64,000 bases of DNA from Phocaeicola dorei (GCF_013009555.1 NZ_CP046176.1:3069501-3133500), one strand, 5' to 3'. Shown: positions 19,403 through 28,677, counted from the stretch's first letter. Numbers and translations are program-made. Notes: generated by a model from the sequence alone, not told the origin.

Positions 19403-22400
19403 TCATTCTACCGACGGCACCTCCAAGATACTACCATAACGATGATATTCAAATGAAATACTTTGCTCTTTGATGTAATGAATCAATTCCACACGTCCAT
19501 CTTTCACCGGTTTAGCTGTAGCAATATACTTATCAATACGTGCAGCTTCCTCATACATTTCCATCGGAATATCCGCCCCACAAGTACGGATACGCTCATA
19601 GTTCTTCATTGATTTCAGGAATCCGGCCAACGCTTCTTCTTTTAAAGGACATCCCAAGGAAGCCAATGCAGCTGTACGATCATCACCGGGCTCAAAACTA
19701 ATGCTCAATGGAGTATGACAAATTCTGGCAGCCAAAGCAATCATCTTTGCATCTTCATTGTTATCTCCCGGGAAAAGACGCAAAACCATATTCTTTAAAG
19801 GCAGATAGCGGAATGCATTTTGTTCGCCATACAGATTATTGACATCACGCGCATGCGCAAATTCCTGCTCGTATGCCTTCACATAACTTTGTGTATAGTC
19901 AGTGGTACTGCCTAGTTTATCTGTAATCTTTACAAAACAAGCACAATAGTTAGGACCACCCGCTTTCACACCGCCACCAAAAGCTGACAATTTCATTCCA
20001 CCGAACGGCTGACGATTTACAATGGCCCCCGTTATACCACGATTGATGTAAAGATTACCTGCCATAATTGAATCTTTCCATAATTTCTGTTCACCTTCAT
20101 CCAGACTCTGTAAGCCTGAAGTCAAACCATAATCCAAACTGTTTACCCAATTGATGCCTTGCTGCAAATTTTCAATACAAACCACACTCAGCATCGGACC
20201 GAATAATTCGGTTCTGAATGAATAGTTACCGGGACGTACCCCCCACTTCACTGTAGGAGCCAATACATATTTATGCTTATCAAGAAAACGAGGTGGAACC
20301 AGCCAGGACTCCCCTTTTTCCAATTCCAAAGCTTTCAATAATTTATCATTCTTATTGGTAATCATCGGACCTACCACATTCCCTAGATTCCATACACTAC
20401 CCACCTTCATACTAGTTGCGGCATCTTTTAACTTATCCTGAAAGTTCTTGTCCTCATAAACTGAGCGTTCTACCAGCAATAAAGAACATGCGGAACATTT
20501 TTGGCCGGCATTGCCAAAAGCAGAAGCCACAATATTCATAATAGCATGGTCACGGTCACCGGAAGCCGTCAAGATAATTGCATTCTTACCACCGGTTTCT
20601 GCCGACAATGGAGTAGCCGGATTACTGCGTGCAATATTTTGAGCAGTATCTGTCCCTCCTGTCAGAATAATATGTTTGACAGCCGGAGCCGTAGTTAATA
20701 CCTTTAATGCCTCACGGTCTGTAATGATAACCTGCAAAGCCTCTTTAGGCACACCTGCATCCCAAAATGCCTTGGCAAACAACCATGCCACAGGGGCAGC
20801 AACAGTCGCCGGTTTCAAAATTACAGTATTTCCTCCTACTAGTCCTGCCACAATACCACCAATAGGTATAGCACACGGGAAGTTCCACGGAGAAATAACC
20901 AAAATAGTCCCTTTAGGAGCAATGTCCACATCCGGTAGTTCTGCAAACTGCTTCATGCTAGTGCTATAAAAACGAGCATAATCGATACCCTCCGACACCT
21001 CCACATCCCCTTCCACTACTGTCTTCCCTGTCACGGCACACATACAACCTATCAAATCACCACGCATCTCACCCAGTCTGTTGGCAGCTTCATACATTAT
21101 TTTATGCCGTTCCTGCAATGTAGTCTTTCTCCATCCGGCAGGATCTTTTTCGGCTATATCCAAAATTTTCATCACCTGTCCGGCATCAGCTTGTGACATT
21201 TCGCATACACAAACTTCATCATCCTGGCAACGGTCCATATATTTATGGCGTTTCTCACAAACCACCGTTTCAGCTCCTATCTGCAAAGGAATAATTTCAG
21301 GTGAATCCGTCGGCGACTTCTTCCACTTCGCAAAAATGTTCCGAACCCATTCCTGGTTCTGAGCCAAATCAAAATCAGTATCAGGTTCATTCTTCATTAC
21401 ATCAGCTGGTGGAACGGGAGTATAACGATGCAAGCGGTTTTGTGTACGGGCAGGAGTATGTGTAATAACATCTTTCATCTTATAAGCTTCCTCAAACTGG
21501 TTCTGTAAGAAACGCCAAGTATCCGTACCCGGTTTCAAATTGAACGAATGGGTCAGGAAGTTGTCCGGAGCCGTATTTTCATCCATACGACGGACCAAGT
21601 AAGATACTGCATTCAGGAAATGCTCATCTTTTACCACCGGCGCATATAGAATCACATGATTTCCCAATTGGGATTGAGCGCGCCATACATGGTCAGCCAT
21701 ACCTTCCAGCATCTCAAAAGTCATGTACTCCGCGCTTCCCAGCTTCTGACTCAACAGATAGGCGTATGCAATAGTGAACAAATTATGAGAAGCAACCCCC
21801 ACATGCAACGCCTTTGCGTTTTCGGGTAATAAAGCACGTTCCAGAATATGCAAATAATTGGCATCCACTTCAGTTTTCGATGTCCTTACAGGATTAGGCC
21901 AGCCACGAAGGGAAGAAATAACCGTTTCCATTTCCAAATTACAGCCTTTCACCAGTCGCATCTTTAATGGTGCACCCCCATCAGCTACACGCGCTTTGGC
22001 AAATTCTAATAATTCAGTCTGAAATTCGTATGCATCGGGAAGATAAGCCTGCACAACGATGCCTGCCGAATAGTTTTTAAACTCCGGTCTGCTCAACACT
22101 TCTTTAAACAAGCGTAATGTAAAGTGAGCGTCCTTATACTCCTCCATATCCAGATTGACAAACTTGGAGCGTTTTACACCGTTCTCATCCACGTAAGGAA
22201 AGTCAATTGCTTTCTGATACAGTGCACACATACGTTTCACCAGCTCCGGAAAGCTTTCTTCATAATTCAGCGCATGAGTCTGCGCGTAGATACCCGATAT
22301 TTTCACAGAAATATAATTGATATCAGGAGCTTCCAAGGCTTCCAGATAGTGGAAATAACGATGATCCGCTTCTCCGTTTCCTAAAACGACCTCGCCTAAC

Positions 22401-22837
22401 AAATTCACGTTCTGACCAATCTTTTGTTTGAAACGGGTAGCCAGATGATCTGTCAATTTAGGACGCGCTTCGTTCAGAATTACTTTAGAAGTATCCATAC
22501 GAAGACGCTTCTTTATGATTGGTATGGCTATGAAATCAAAATGATGACCAAAAGCCTGGTACATCTTAAAAAGGAAAGCATCACGCTTATTCAAGAACTC
22601 AGGTACACCATAACGGTCTATCAGCTTCTTGATACGTTCTGCCAATTTCTTACGATCACGAATTTGAGAAGATTCGTCCAGCATCTTCACCAAGAACTTT
22701 TTGTCCTGTGGCCGTTGTACCATAACGGCATATTTATGCTGTTCTTTACGTTCCTCACTAGTGATGGTTTGTTCACACGTGTTATAAAGCTTCAGTACCC
22801 ATTCTTGTACTTCGGCGATAGTCGGTCTGTTGTCCAT
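19403..22837 (-). CDS. putA: Bifunctional proline dehydrogenase/P5C dehydrogenase
   Basis: Oxidises proline to glutamate in two steps. It has 1144 aa. The N-terminal FAD-dependent proline dehydrogenase (about 60-470) contains MRLVKGCNLEMET and YAPVVKDEHFLNAVSYLVRR. The C-terminal aldehyde dehydrogenase (about 540-1050) has SPWNFPCAIPIGG, ILTGGTDTA, ETGGKNAII and the nucleophile motif GQKCSA, with Cys at about residue 781. No N-terminal DNA-binding domain is present, so it is an enzyme only. The gene appears monocistronic. A structured RNA with its own promoter lies just upstream (22873-23030), and no other promoter is seen before putA, so the two may share transcription. Confidence 0.93.
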   Translation of the reverse strand: MDNRPTIAEVQEWVLKLYNTCEQTITSEERKEQHKYAVMVQRPQDKKFLVKMLDESSQIRDRKKLAERIKKLIDRYGVPEFLNKRDAFLFKMYQAFGHHFDFIAIPIIKKRLRMDTSKVILNEARPKLTDHLATRFKQKIGQNVNLLGEVVLGNGEADHRYFHYLEALEAPDINYISVKISGIYAQTHALNYEESFPELVKRMCALYQKAIDFPYVDENGVKRSKFVNLDMEEYKDAHFTLRLFKEVLSRPEFKNYSAGIVVQAYLPDAYEFQTELLEFAKARVADGGAPLKMRLVKGCNLEMETVISSLRGWPNPVRTSKTEVDANYLHILERALLPENAKALHVGVASHNLFTIAYAYLLSQKLGSAEYMTFEMLEGMADHVWRAQSQLGNHVILYAPVVKDEHFLNAVSYLVRRMDENTAPDNFLTHSFNLKPGTDTWRFLQNQFEEAYKMKDVITHTPARTQNRLHRYTPVPPADVMKNEPDTDFDLAQNQEWVRNIFAKWKKSPTDSPEIIPLQIGAETVVCEKRHKYMDRCQDDEVCVCEMSQADAGQVMKILDIAEKDPAGWRKTTLQERHKIMYEAANRLGEMRGDLIGCMCAVTGKTVVEGDVEVSEGIDYARFYSTSMKQFAELPDVDIAPKGTILVISPWNFPCAIPIGGIVAGLVGGNTVILKPATVAAPVAWLFAKAFWDAGVPKEALQVIITDREALKVLTTAPAVKHIILTGGTDTAQNIARSNPATPLSAETGGKNAIILTASGDRDHAIMNIVASAFGNAGQKCSACSLLLVERSVYEDKNFQDKLKDAATSMKVGSVWNLGNVVGPMITNKNDKLLKALELEKGESWLVPPRFLDKHKYVLAPTVKWGVRPGNYSFRTELFGPMLSVVCIENLQQGINWVNSLDYGLTSGLQSLDEGEQKLWKDSIMAGNLYINRGITGAIVNRQPFGGMKLSAFGGGVKAGGPNYCACFVKITDKLGSTTDYTQSYVKAYEQEFAHARDVNNLYGEQNAFRYLPLKNMVLRLFPGDNNEDAKMIALAARICHTPLSISFEPGDDRTAALASLGCPLKEEALAGFLKSMKNYERIRTCGADIPMEMYEEAARIDKYIATAKPVKDGRVELIHYIKEQSISFEYHRYGSILEVPSVE

Positions 22838-22872
22838 AGTAAACTCATGTTAATGTGTAAGAATTAAGGATT

Positions 22873-23030
22873 AAAAAAAATCATAGGTAACAACTAAAGA
22901 CATGAGCATCGTAGGACTGAACATAACGGCACGATACCGGTGCAAGGTCTGGAGAGCTTGCTGTGAAAACCGGTCAAATATAAGTTCTCTGCCCATAAGA
23001 TGATTTCCTTAGAAAATGTAATTGTTCACA
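22873..23030 (-). ncRNA. Predicted rod-shaped RNA, 6S-like, upstream of putA
   Basis: A promoter (23033-23062) is followed by about 160 nt that fold as one long rod ending in eight U residues (22873-22880). Arms on the plus strand pair in nested order: 23019-23032 with 22882-22896; TGCCCAT 22990-22996 with ATGAGCA 22902-22908; GTTC 22984-22987 with GAAC 22919-22922; ACCGGT 22969-22974 with 22936-22941; CTTGC 22957-22961 with GCAAG 22942-22946. A side hairpin (UUUC UAAG GAAA) sits opposite a short 3' strand in the large internal loop. Length, rod shape and central bubble resemble 6S RNA. A long putA leader is the alternative. I cannot confirm family membership. Confidence 0.5.
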
Positions 23031-23032
23031 TG

Positions 23033-23062
23033 CAAATATACACTAATTCTTTTATTATCAAA
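23033..23062 (-). promoter_or_regulatory. Promoter of the putA-upstream RNA
   Basis: On the minus strand TTTG (23059-23062), 18 nt, then TATATTTG (23033-23040), a good match to the Bacteroides consensus. A second TATATTTG on the same strand at 22975-22982 lies inside the predicted RNA and has no matching -33 element. Confidence 0.55.
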
Positions 23063-23170
23063 GGAAAAAACAAGAAATTATAAGAACTCGTTTAATTTTC
23101 ATCAGCATTGTCATCAGTTTCACCGAACTTTAATTAATTTCTTTCAGTAAGACAGGTTCTAATCTGGACA

Positions 23171-23776
23171 TTAAATATCCAATTCAAAGAAAGTAGGCTG
23201 ATTGGAGGTCTCGCTATAGCCTTCCAACAGATATAAATCTGTACAGGCCACATGGATAGTGAATAAATAATTAACAGTATGTGGATAATATCCTTCGGGT
23301 AGAGCGATGCAATATAACTTACCTACCGTTTCCTGCACCCAAGAATAAGACTTTTTTTTAAAATCGGCTATAAACGCCGCTTTTCTGAAACGGTCCGAGA
23401 TTTCACGTAAATAAAACTCACCTATATGATAGGCATTAACCAGATTAGGCTCATGGTGTGCAAATAACCAAAAATCATCCTGCAAACGAATACCTATCAA
23501 AGATCCTATATTAGAATGAATGCTATATAGAACAGACTCTCCACTATACAAACCATCCCGACATACAAACGCCACCTTCTCCAAGCAATAAAATATATCA
23601 TAGGAAAGACCTTCATGCTCAACTTTCCAATGAAACAGACCCTTCTGTATCTGAAGCGCATACATCGGAACCGTCCACTGCCCGCAATCCAACAGGCACA
23701 ATACATCGCAACCTCTTATCAACCTATGATAATCAGCCACACATTTATCCTGCGAATTCCAAACAATAATTTTCAT
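23171..23776 (-). CDS. Hypothetical protein, about 200 aa
   Basis: I do not recognise this family. The protein is soluble-looking, has no signal peptide or membrane segment, and is rich in Tyr, Phe and Cys (CDVLCLLDCGQW near the start). The ATG at 23776 is preferred over the GTG one codon earlier. It stands alone: 333 bp separate it from putA, and about 400 bp of structured non-coding sequence lies upstream, with a possible -7 box TATGTTTG at 23813-23820. Even codon use and the lack of lesions suggest a real gene. No function is proposed. Confidence 0.75.
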   Translation of the reverse strand: MKIIVWNSQDKCVADYHRLIRGCDVLCLLDCGQWTVPMYALQIQKGLFHWKVEHEGLSYDIFYCLEKVAFVCRDGLYSGESVLYSIHSNIGSLIGIRLQDDFWLFAHHEPNLVNAYHIGEFYLREISDRFRKAAFIADFKKKSYSWVQETVGKLYCIALPEGYYPHTVNYLFTIHVACTDLYLLEGYSETSNQPTFFELDI

Positions 23777-23819
23777 CACTCAGGCTAGTTTTATCCGTTC
23801 ATTTTTATGGTACAAACAT

Positions 23820-24086
23820 AAAAAGAGACGTGGGACCTGCTTAATATTTTATCTGCCTTAGAGGTATCCCCATACCAGCTGCACAAATAATAACAACAGT
23901 GTCCCACGTCTTTATGAATATACTAATCCTGTAAAGGAGTATAAACACAAGACGTGAGCGCTTGTTGTATTACACTTGTGCAGCTTTGAAAATTGGGGAT
24001 TTTCTAAGACAAGGTAATATTTTAAACGCTCTTAATTATATATGTCCCTTCTTGTTTTCAAATGAATATTCATCTGTTTTCAAGAA
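23820..24086 (-). ncRNA. Predicted structured leader or small RNA
   Basis: Starting just after a TAACTTTG box (24093-24100), the minus-strand transcript opens with a symmetric hairpin at 24049-24086 (stems TTCTTG/CAAGAA and CAAATGA/TCATCTG around facing TTTT tracts). It ends with AGACGTGGGAC (23901-23911, minus strand) pairing with GTCCCACGTCT (23826-23836), followed by CTTTTTAT, a Rho-independent terminator shape with a 64-nt loop. A second perfect 10-bp helix, 23976-23985 with 23877-23886, interlocks with the first, giving a pseudoknot or a switch. GGTAT-CCCC-ATACC (23862-23875) is a further hairpin. It could be an attenuator for the gene at 23171-23776 or an independent RNA. Confidence 0.5.
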
Positions 24087-24092
24087 TTGGTA

Positions 24093-24100
24093 CAAAGTTA
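24093..24100 (-). promoter_or_regulatory. -7 box of the structured RNA
   Basis: TAACTTTG on the minus strand fits TAnnTTTG. The expected start, about 7 nt downstream, coincides with the first base of the 5' hairpin at 24049-24086. Confidence 0.45.
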
Positions 24101-24176
24101 AAAAAAGAGTTCTGATTAAAGTGAAATTAATCTATTTTTTTAAATAAATAATAACCCGGATGAATATCTGAAAGAG

Positions 24177-24590
24177 TTATTCCCCCATTACAGTAGCCAC
24201 AATCTTGCGACCGCCTCCATGGTTGCGGAACTCACAAAGGTAAATTCCCTGCCAAATACCCATATTCAGTCGACCATCTGTAATAGGAATAGTAAGACTA
24301 GCTCCTATAATGGTTGACTTTGCATGGGCAGGCATATCATCCCAACCTTCCAAAGTATGTTCGTAATAGGGTTCGCGTTCCTTTATCAAGTGATTAAAAA
24401 TAGATTCCATATCCGTACGAACATCCGGATCAGCATTTTCATTGATACTTAATGCCGCACTGGTATGTTTGATGAACAAATAAAGCAAACCTATTTGGGG
24501 AAGTGGAGGCAAATTGCGCACCACTTCATCAGTAATCAGGTGAAATCCCCTAGTACGGGGACGAAGCGTAAATTCTGTCTGAGATACCAT
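24177..24590 (-). CDS. yjbQ: YjbQ family protein (UPF0047)
   Basis: Small conserved protein of 137 aa from the ATG at 24590; a TTG at 24602 would overlap the upstream gene and is less likely. Family hallmarks are present: HTSAALSINENADPDVRTD and the C-terminal GASLTIPITDGRLNMGIWQG with CEFRNHGGGRKI. The family has secondary thiamine-phosphate synthase activity in E. coli, but its main role is uncertain. It is the last gene of a minus-strand operon, 8 bp after the permease gene. Confidence 0.9.
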   Translation of the reverse strand: MVSQTEFTLRPRTRGFHLITDEVVRNLPPLPQIGLLYLFIKHTSAALSINENADPDVRTDMESIFNHLIKEREPYYEHTLEGWDDMPAHAKSTIIGASLTIPITDGRLNMGIWQGIYLCEFRNHGGGRKIVATVMGE

Positions 24591-24598
24591 AACTATTA

Positions 24599-25801
24599 TC
24601 AACCTTTATGCATCCATATAGATGCCACTTTACGACGTACTGCTATTATATTAAACAAAGATACACCCACAAAAAGCAAAATACCTATAACCATGGCTGG
24701 TCCCAGATTTCCTTCTTCCAACTGTGGAAATAACTTTTCTATCATATCCATATAGCTATTCCGCACATAGATCACAATTCCCACCGATAAAAACAACACT
24801 ACTGCATTGAGGCCCAATGTCAGCATTTGATAGGGAAGCGCCACCTTAGCCGGACTGTAACCTATCAATAACAGATTCTCCAACTTAGACGTATTCTTCT
24901 GCAGTAACAAGTAAATACTGAGCATCAAAATATAGAAAGAGAGTACACTGATAAGCAAACCTACAGAAAGCACAATTCCTACAATCACTTTCAAGAACCA
25001 GGTAGTCTTTCCCGCATCCAACTTGTCATCTTCTGTATCATATCCCTTGTCTTTAAAGAACTTGGCAATACGGTCGTCCGTAGGATTGTTCACTTCTACA
25101 ATCAGTCGTGACGGTTCGCTTTTCTGCCCCGGAGCAAACTCATTGTTAGCCCACGCCATAAATGTTTCCGGAACAAGAATCGTATTCAGGCGATTGGAGA
25201 AACCTGCTATTTTTCCTTTAAAGTTTTCCGTATGCCCTGCACCAGTAATACGTATATCCAAATTAACCATACCCATCACCCCTTCCGACAATTGCGGCAG
25301 GCTCCGGCTTTGTGCAAAACCAAAGTTATACAGATTCAGATAATTACGGGGAATAATGATAGGAACAACCCGTTCATTTTCATCAAACTCCCATTTATCC
25401 AAGTTCACATCCACATACTCATCGGGTACAGACTCAAAGAACATGGCTGTAGACATGTGCAACCCCACGTTCTCCATCCCCATGCCTGCCGACACTTTAA
25501 ATTGGGAAGGCATAAAAGCCCCTACTCCTTTGGTAAACGGCTGTTCGCTGATTTCAGCAATGTCTTGTTCGGAAAAAGTCTTGCTTTTTCCGACAAAGGA
25601 GCCCAATGTACTTACCTTTTTGCTTACTATCACATAGTCTTTCTTCATGAAACTGTCACCTTCCGTAAAAACAGGCAACACATCTTTATAAAACTGGGCA
25701 CTCAGCAACACAATGACCATGCCGCACAGATTGGCAAAGAAAAAACCCGCCAATTGTGGGAAACTGATATGCTGACGTAATAATTTCCAAACCAACCTCA
25801 T
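24599..25801 (-). CDS. ABC transporter permease, FtsX/MacB-like
   Basis: Inner-membrane permease of 400 aa. One membrane segment near the N-terminus (about 20-40) is followed by a large extracytoplasmic domain (about 45-265) and three C-terminal segments (about 268-295, 315-340 and 368-390). This is the FtsX-like topology with four membrane spans. It overlaps the ATPase gene by 4 bp. Together with that ATPase it should form a type VII-like ABC system working on lipoproteins, peptides or cell-wall enzymes; the substrate is unknown. Confidence 0.85.
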   Translation of the reverse strand: MRLVWKLLRQHISFPQLAGFFFANLCGMVIVLLSAQFYKDVLPVFTEGDSFMKKDYVIVSKKVSTLGSFVGKSKTFSEQDIAEISEQPFTKGVGAFMPSQFKVSAGMGMENVGLHMSTAMFFESVPDEYVDVNLDKWEFDENERVVPIIIPRNYLNLYNFGFAQSRSLPQLSEGVMGMVNLDIRITGAGHTENFKGKIAGFSNRLNTILVPETFMAWANNEFAPGQKSEPSRLIVEVNNPTDDRIAKFFKDKGYDTEDDKLDAGKTTWFLKVIVGIVLSVGLLISVLSFYILMLSIYLLLQKNTSKLENLLLIGYSPAKVALPYQMLTLGLNAVVLFLSVGIVIYVRNSYMDMIEKLFPQLEEGNLGPAMVIGILLFVGVSLFNIIAVRRKVASIWMHKG

Positions 25802-26442
25802 AGTTTCAACGTTTTTGTGTAGTTCAATTCCAAATGCTTGCCGATAGAGGTCACAATGATACCTGCCCCCTGTCTATCCGCTTCCTCCACCAATATCCGG
25901 GACATAATCCGTCCGTTTTCTTCATCCAAATGGCTGATAGGTTCATCTAGAAAGATAAAATCGAAAGGTTGACAAAGTGCGCGGACCAACGCCACACGCT
26001 GCTGTTGCCCGAAAGACATTTTAGCTACCGGTGTATCCCATTTATCGGCAATACCGAACTGTTCAAACCAAGCCTTGATTTCTTTTTTAGATTTAAATCC
26101 GGTCAACGAATTCTTCAACTGCACATTCTCCCACGCTGTCAGCTCCGTGAACAAACGCAATTCCTGAAACAACATGCTGATGGAACGTTTCCGAATCTCC
26201 ACCCAGTCATGCACCGAAAGACTACGGATGTTTTTCTCGCCAAAACAAATGATACCTTGATAGTCGTTACGATATCCGTATATGTAGCTGCAAAGCGATG
26301 ATTTCCCAGTGCCGGATGCTGCTTCCACCAAATAGGCTTCCCCACGTTGCAGGGTCAACAACTGATGCCAGACATCGGATATAATAGAATCCCTCCCTGC
26401 AAAAACAGCAGGAAGGGCCCGTTGTAATTCTATAGTATTCAT
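25798..26442 (-). CDS. ABC transporter ATP-binding protein
   Basis: Cytoplasmic ATPase subunit of 214 aa for the FtsX-like permease. It shows Walker A (SGTGKSSL), the Q-loop region (MLFQELRLF), the signature MSFGQQQRVAL, Walker B (FIFLDEPISHLDEE) and an H-loop-like segment near the end. It overlaps both neighbours by 4 bp, which indicates translational coupling from the DUF4836 gene through the permease. It is short and close to the LolD/FtsE size class. Confidence 0.9.
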   Translation of the reverse strand: MNTIELQRALPAVFAGRDSIISDVWHQLLTLQRGEAYLVEAASGTGKSSLCSYIYGYRNDYQGIICFGEKNIRSLSVHDWVEIRKRSISMLFQELRLFTELTAWENVQLKNSLTGFKSKKEIKAWFEQFGIADKWDTPVAKMSFGQQQRVALVRALCQPFDFIFLDEPISHLDEENGRIMSRILVEEADRQGAGIIVTSIGKHLELNYTKTLKL

Positions 26443-27971
26443 AAGTTCTCTAATCCATGTACGATCAACTGTAGCACGTTGACTTCTTTATCTTTCATAA
26501 CAATATTTATTTGACCGCTTCTCCAATCGGGAGCCATCACATCCACATAGTCGCAAGATCCCAAAATAGCATTAAACACGGCGGCATCACTGCCCAGCAT
26601 ACGGGTTAACCGAGGATTCTCCTGAACGTCCTTCACCAACTGCGCCGCATTGAACGCCATAAAGAAACGGTTTTTCACCACCTCTCCGGCCCAAGAAGTA
26701 TTCTGCAAAGAAACTCCGTAACGGCGGCCTGCCTCATCTGCCAGTCTTTCATTGTTCGAGATATAAAGCAGATTATCCTTCACACCAAACCAAATGCTCT
26801 GGCGATACATACGGAACTCATATTGGTCTTTGCCCGTAGAGTTCAATTGCATCTGCCCACCGGTCATAGCCAACAAAGGTCTCAGGTCTTCGAAGGACTG
26901 CAAAAAATCTTTATTCGTTACATCAGCATAAATCAGCAAGTCATTATTTGACAAGGAACTATAGCCAACAGCAACATCCCCATGAATAGAAGAGAATATA
27001 CCTTCAATATCTATTGGCAACATCGGATTATCCAACGCTTGCTTGATGGTAGGATTTTCGCAAAGTAAATCATAAATTCCTTTTCCATCGATATTACCAC
27101 CTGCCCAAACTAACGTATTAGCAGGGAAATACTCCAAATAAGCTCCTTTGATGAGTGCGGAAACAGCCGACTGCTTTTCATACATAGCAATCAAATCCTT
27201 ATTTTCAATCAATGTTTCCATCTTCACTACAATTTTACCTTTTTCGAAAGTAGCGGAAACCAGATATTTGATATCTTCCAATTTCAAATAGGCAGGCATT
27301 CCCATTCGCATCTGCATGGTAATATCATTAGGAATAAATGACATATTCATCACAGTGACAATTTCACCCTTCGACGAGGCCAACTTACCAAAGTCTGTGG
27401 TCTTTACATAGCTGTTTTCAGCATCCTGGCGCATCAATGAAAGCAAACTTCCTTTCAAGCTGAGAGCATCTCCTTTATTACTTCCCATCAACAGGAAAGT
27501 GCCCTTATTAAAAGCGCACAGCGCCGTACCCATCTGTGTCCATGTACATCCGCTTTCGCTTTTCAATTCCGTACATATCTGCTCCTCCTTCAACGCCTCC
27601 AGCAAATCTTCCACTTTACCTTCATCATCTACTTTTGCCAATAAAGCAAAAGCATTAGAATGAGGAGTAATGAACATATATACTTTATCAGTAAAAGACA
27701 AGCCGGATTCAGACGGGCTTTTAATAATCTTCTCGGCAGTTTTATAGGCCTCTCCTTCCAGACCGCTTTTTAATGCGTCCGTCAGTTTGGCTACCACCTT
27801 TTCTCCCCCTTTACCGTTTATGCCACTCTTCTCTGCCATTGTTTTGAAATCGAATGACATGACCATTGCCGCATCCTTAGGAATAGCATTGGCATATTCA
27901 CTTTTAGACGAACAGGAAGCCATAAGCAGCATGATCGCCACCAATGCAAATCCCCAAATACCTTTTCTCAT
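26439..27971 (-). CDS. DUF4836 family lipoprotein
   Basis: Exported protein of 510 aa with lipobox MASCSSK (Cys about 20) and the typical start YANAIPKDAAMVMSFDFKTM of DUF4836. The rest resembles two similar halves (DALKSGLEGEAYKT, and the FSSIHGDVAVGYSSLSNND region). The function of the family is unknown. Tight overlap with an ABC ATPase and permease suggests that the lipoprotein is part of, or served by, that transporter. The start codon follows the rsmE stop by only 4 bp, so it belongs to the same transcript. Confidence 0.85.
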   Translation of the reverse strand: MRKGIWGFALVAIMLLMASCSSKSEYANAIPKDAAMVMSFDFKTMAEKSGINGKGGEKVVAKLTDALKSGLEGEAYKTAEKIIKSPSESGLSFTDKVYMFITPHSNAFALLAKVDDEGKVEDLLEALKEEQICTELKSESGCTWTQMGTALCAFNKGTFLLMGSNKGDALSLKGSLLSLMRQDAENSYVKTTDFGKLASSKGEIVTVMNMSFIPNDITMQMRMGMPAYLKLEDIKYLVSATFEKGKIVVKMETLIENKDLIAMYEKQSAVSALIKGAYLEYFPANTLVWAGGNIDGKGIYDLLCENPTIKQALDNPMLPIDIEGIFSSIHGDVAVGYSSLSNNDLLIYADVTNKDFLQSFEDLRPLLAMTGGQMQLNSTGKDQYEFRMYRQSIWFGVKDNLLYISNNERLADEAGRRYGVSLQNTSWAGEVVKNRFFMAFNAAQLVKDVQENPRLTRMLGSDAAVFNAILGSCDYVDVMAPDWRSGQINIVMKDKEVNVLQLIVHGLENL

Positions 27972-27975
27972 ATTC

Positions 27976-28677
27976 TTATTTTTGGTTTAATAAATTCAGT
28001 GTATGACAGGCTACCAATGCGGCTGTTTCCGTGCGAAGACGGGACTTTCCCAAACTAACAGGCTGAAAACCTGCCGCTATAGCCTTAGCCACTTCTTCCT
28101 CGCTAAAATCCCCTTCCGGACCTATCATCACCAAAGCATCTTCTCCGGAACGCAATATATCTTTCAACAAAAGTTTTTCCCCTTCATAGCAATGGGCGAT
28201 GAACTTCTGCCCTTTAAAATCCCGTGAAACAAACTTATTAAAGTCCGTCATTTCATTCAGTACCGGCATAGTCGCCTTTAACGATTGTTTCACTGCCGAT
28301 ACCAGAATTTTTTCAATACGTTCTTTCTTGATTACTTTCCGCTCGGAATAACGGCAGTTCAAGAAAGACAGTTCATCAAAGCCTATTTCAGTCGCTTTCT
28401 CTGTAAACCATTCAGTACGATCCATATTTTTAGTGGGAGCCATGGCAATATGCAACCACCCGTTCCACCCTTTTTCCTGCGGAATCGTTTCCGTTACCTT
28501 CACTTGGCAACGTTTACCGCTTGCAGCACTGATTACAGCCTTGTAAAAACAACCTTTTCCATCAGTCAACATTATCTCATCGCCTATGGAAAGACGCAAA
28601 ACCCGTAAACAATGTCCTGCTTCCTCTTCTGGAAGTTCAAGATTACTCGCTATATCAGGGGTATAAAAAACATGCAT
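27976..28677 (-). CDS. rsmE: 16S rRNA (uracil-1498-N3)-methyltransferase
   Basis: Modifies U1498 of 16S rRNA using SAM. It has 233 aa, the usual length. An N-terminal PUA-like domain (about 1-75, HCLRVLRLSIGDEIMLTDG) is followed by a SPOUT domain (FTEKATEIGFDELSF, VMIGPEGDFSEEEV and LGKSRLRTETAAL), which forms the knotted SAM site. It starts the transcript that continues into the DUF4836/ABC genes, or follows the bifunctional nuclease gene 28 bp upstream. Confidence 0.95.
   Translation of the reverse strand: MHVFYTPDIASNLELPEEEAGHCLRVLRLSIGDEIMLTDGKGCFYKAVISAASGKRCQVKVTETIPQEKGWNGWLHIAMAPTKNMDRTEWFTEKATEIGFDELSFLNCRYSERKVIKKERIEKILVSAVKQSLKATMPVLNEMTDFNKFVSRDFKGQKFIAHCYEGEKLLLKDILRSGEDALVMIGPEGDFSEEEVAKAIAAGFQPVSLGKSRLRTETAALVACHTLNLLNQK

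Noticed and set aside
22837..23170. tRNA or riboswitch before putA
   Set aside because: No cloverleaf or known riboswitch core was found; the pairing is one long rod, as reported under the RNA entry.
23962..24147. 61-codon plus-strand frame
   Set aside because: It lies antisense to the structured RNA, has A/T-biased composition and no ribosome-binding site.
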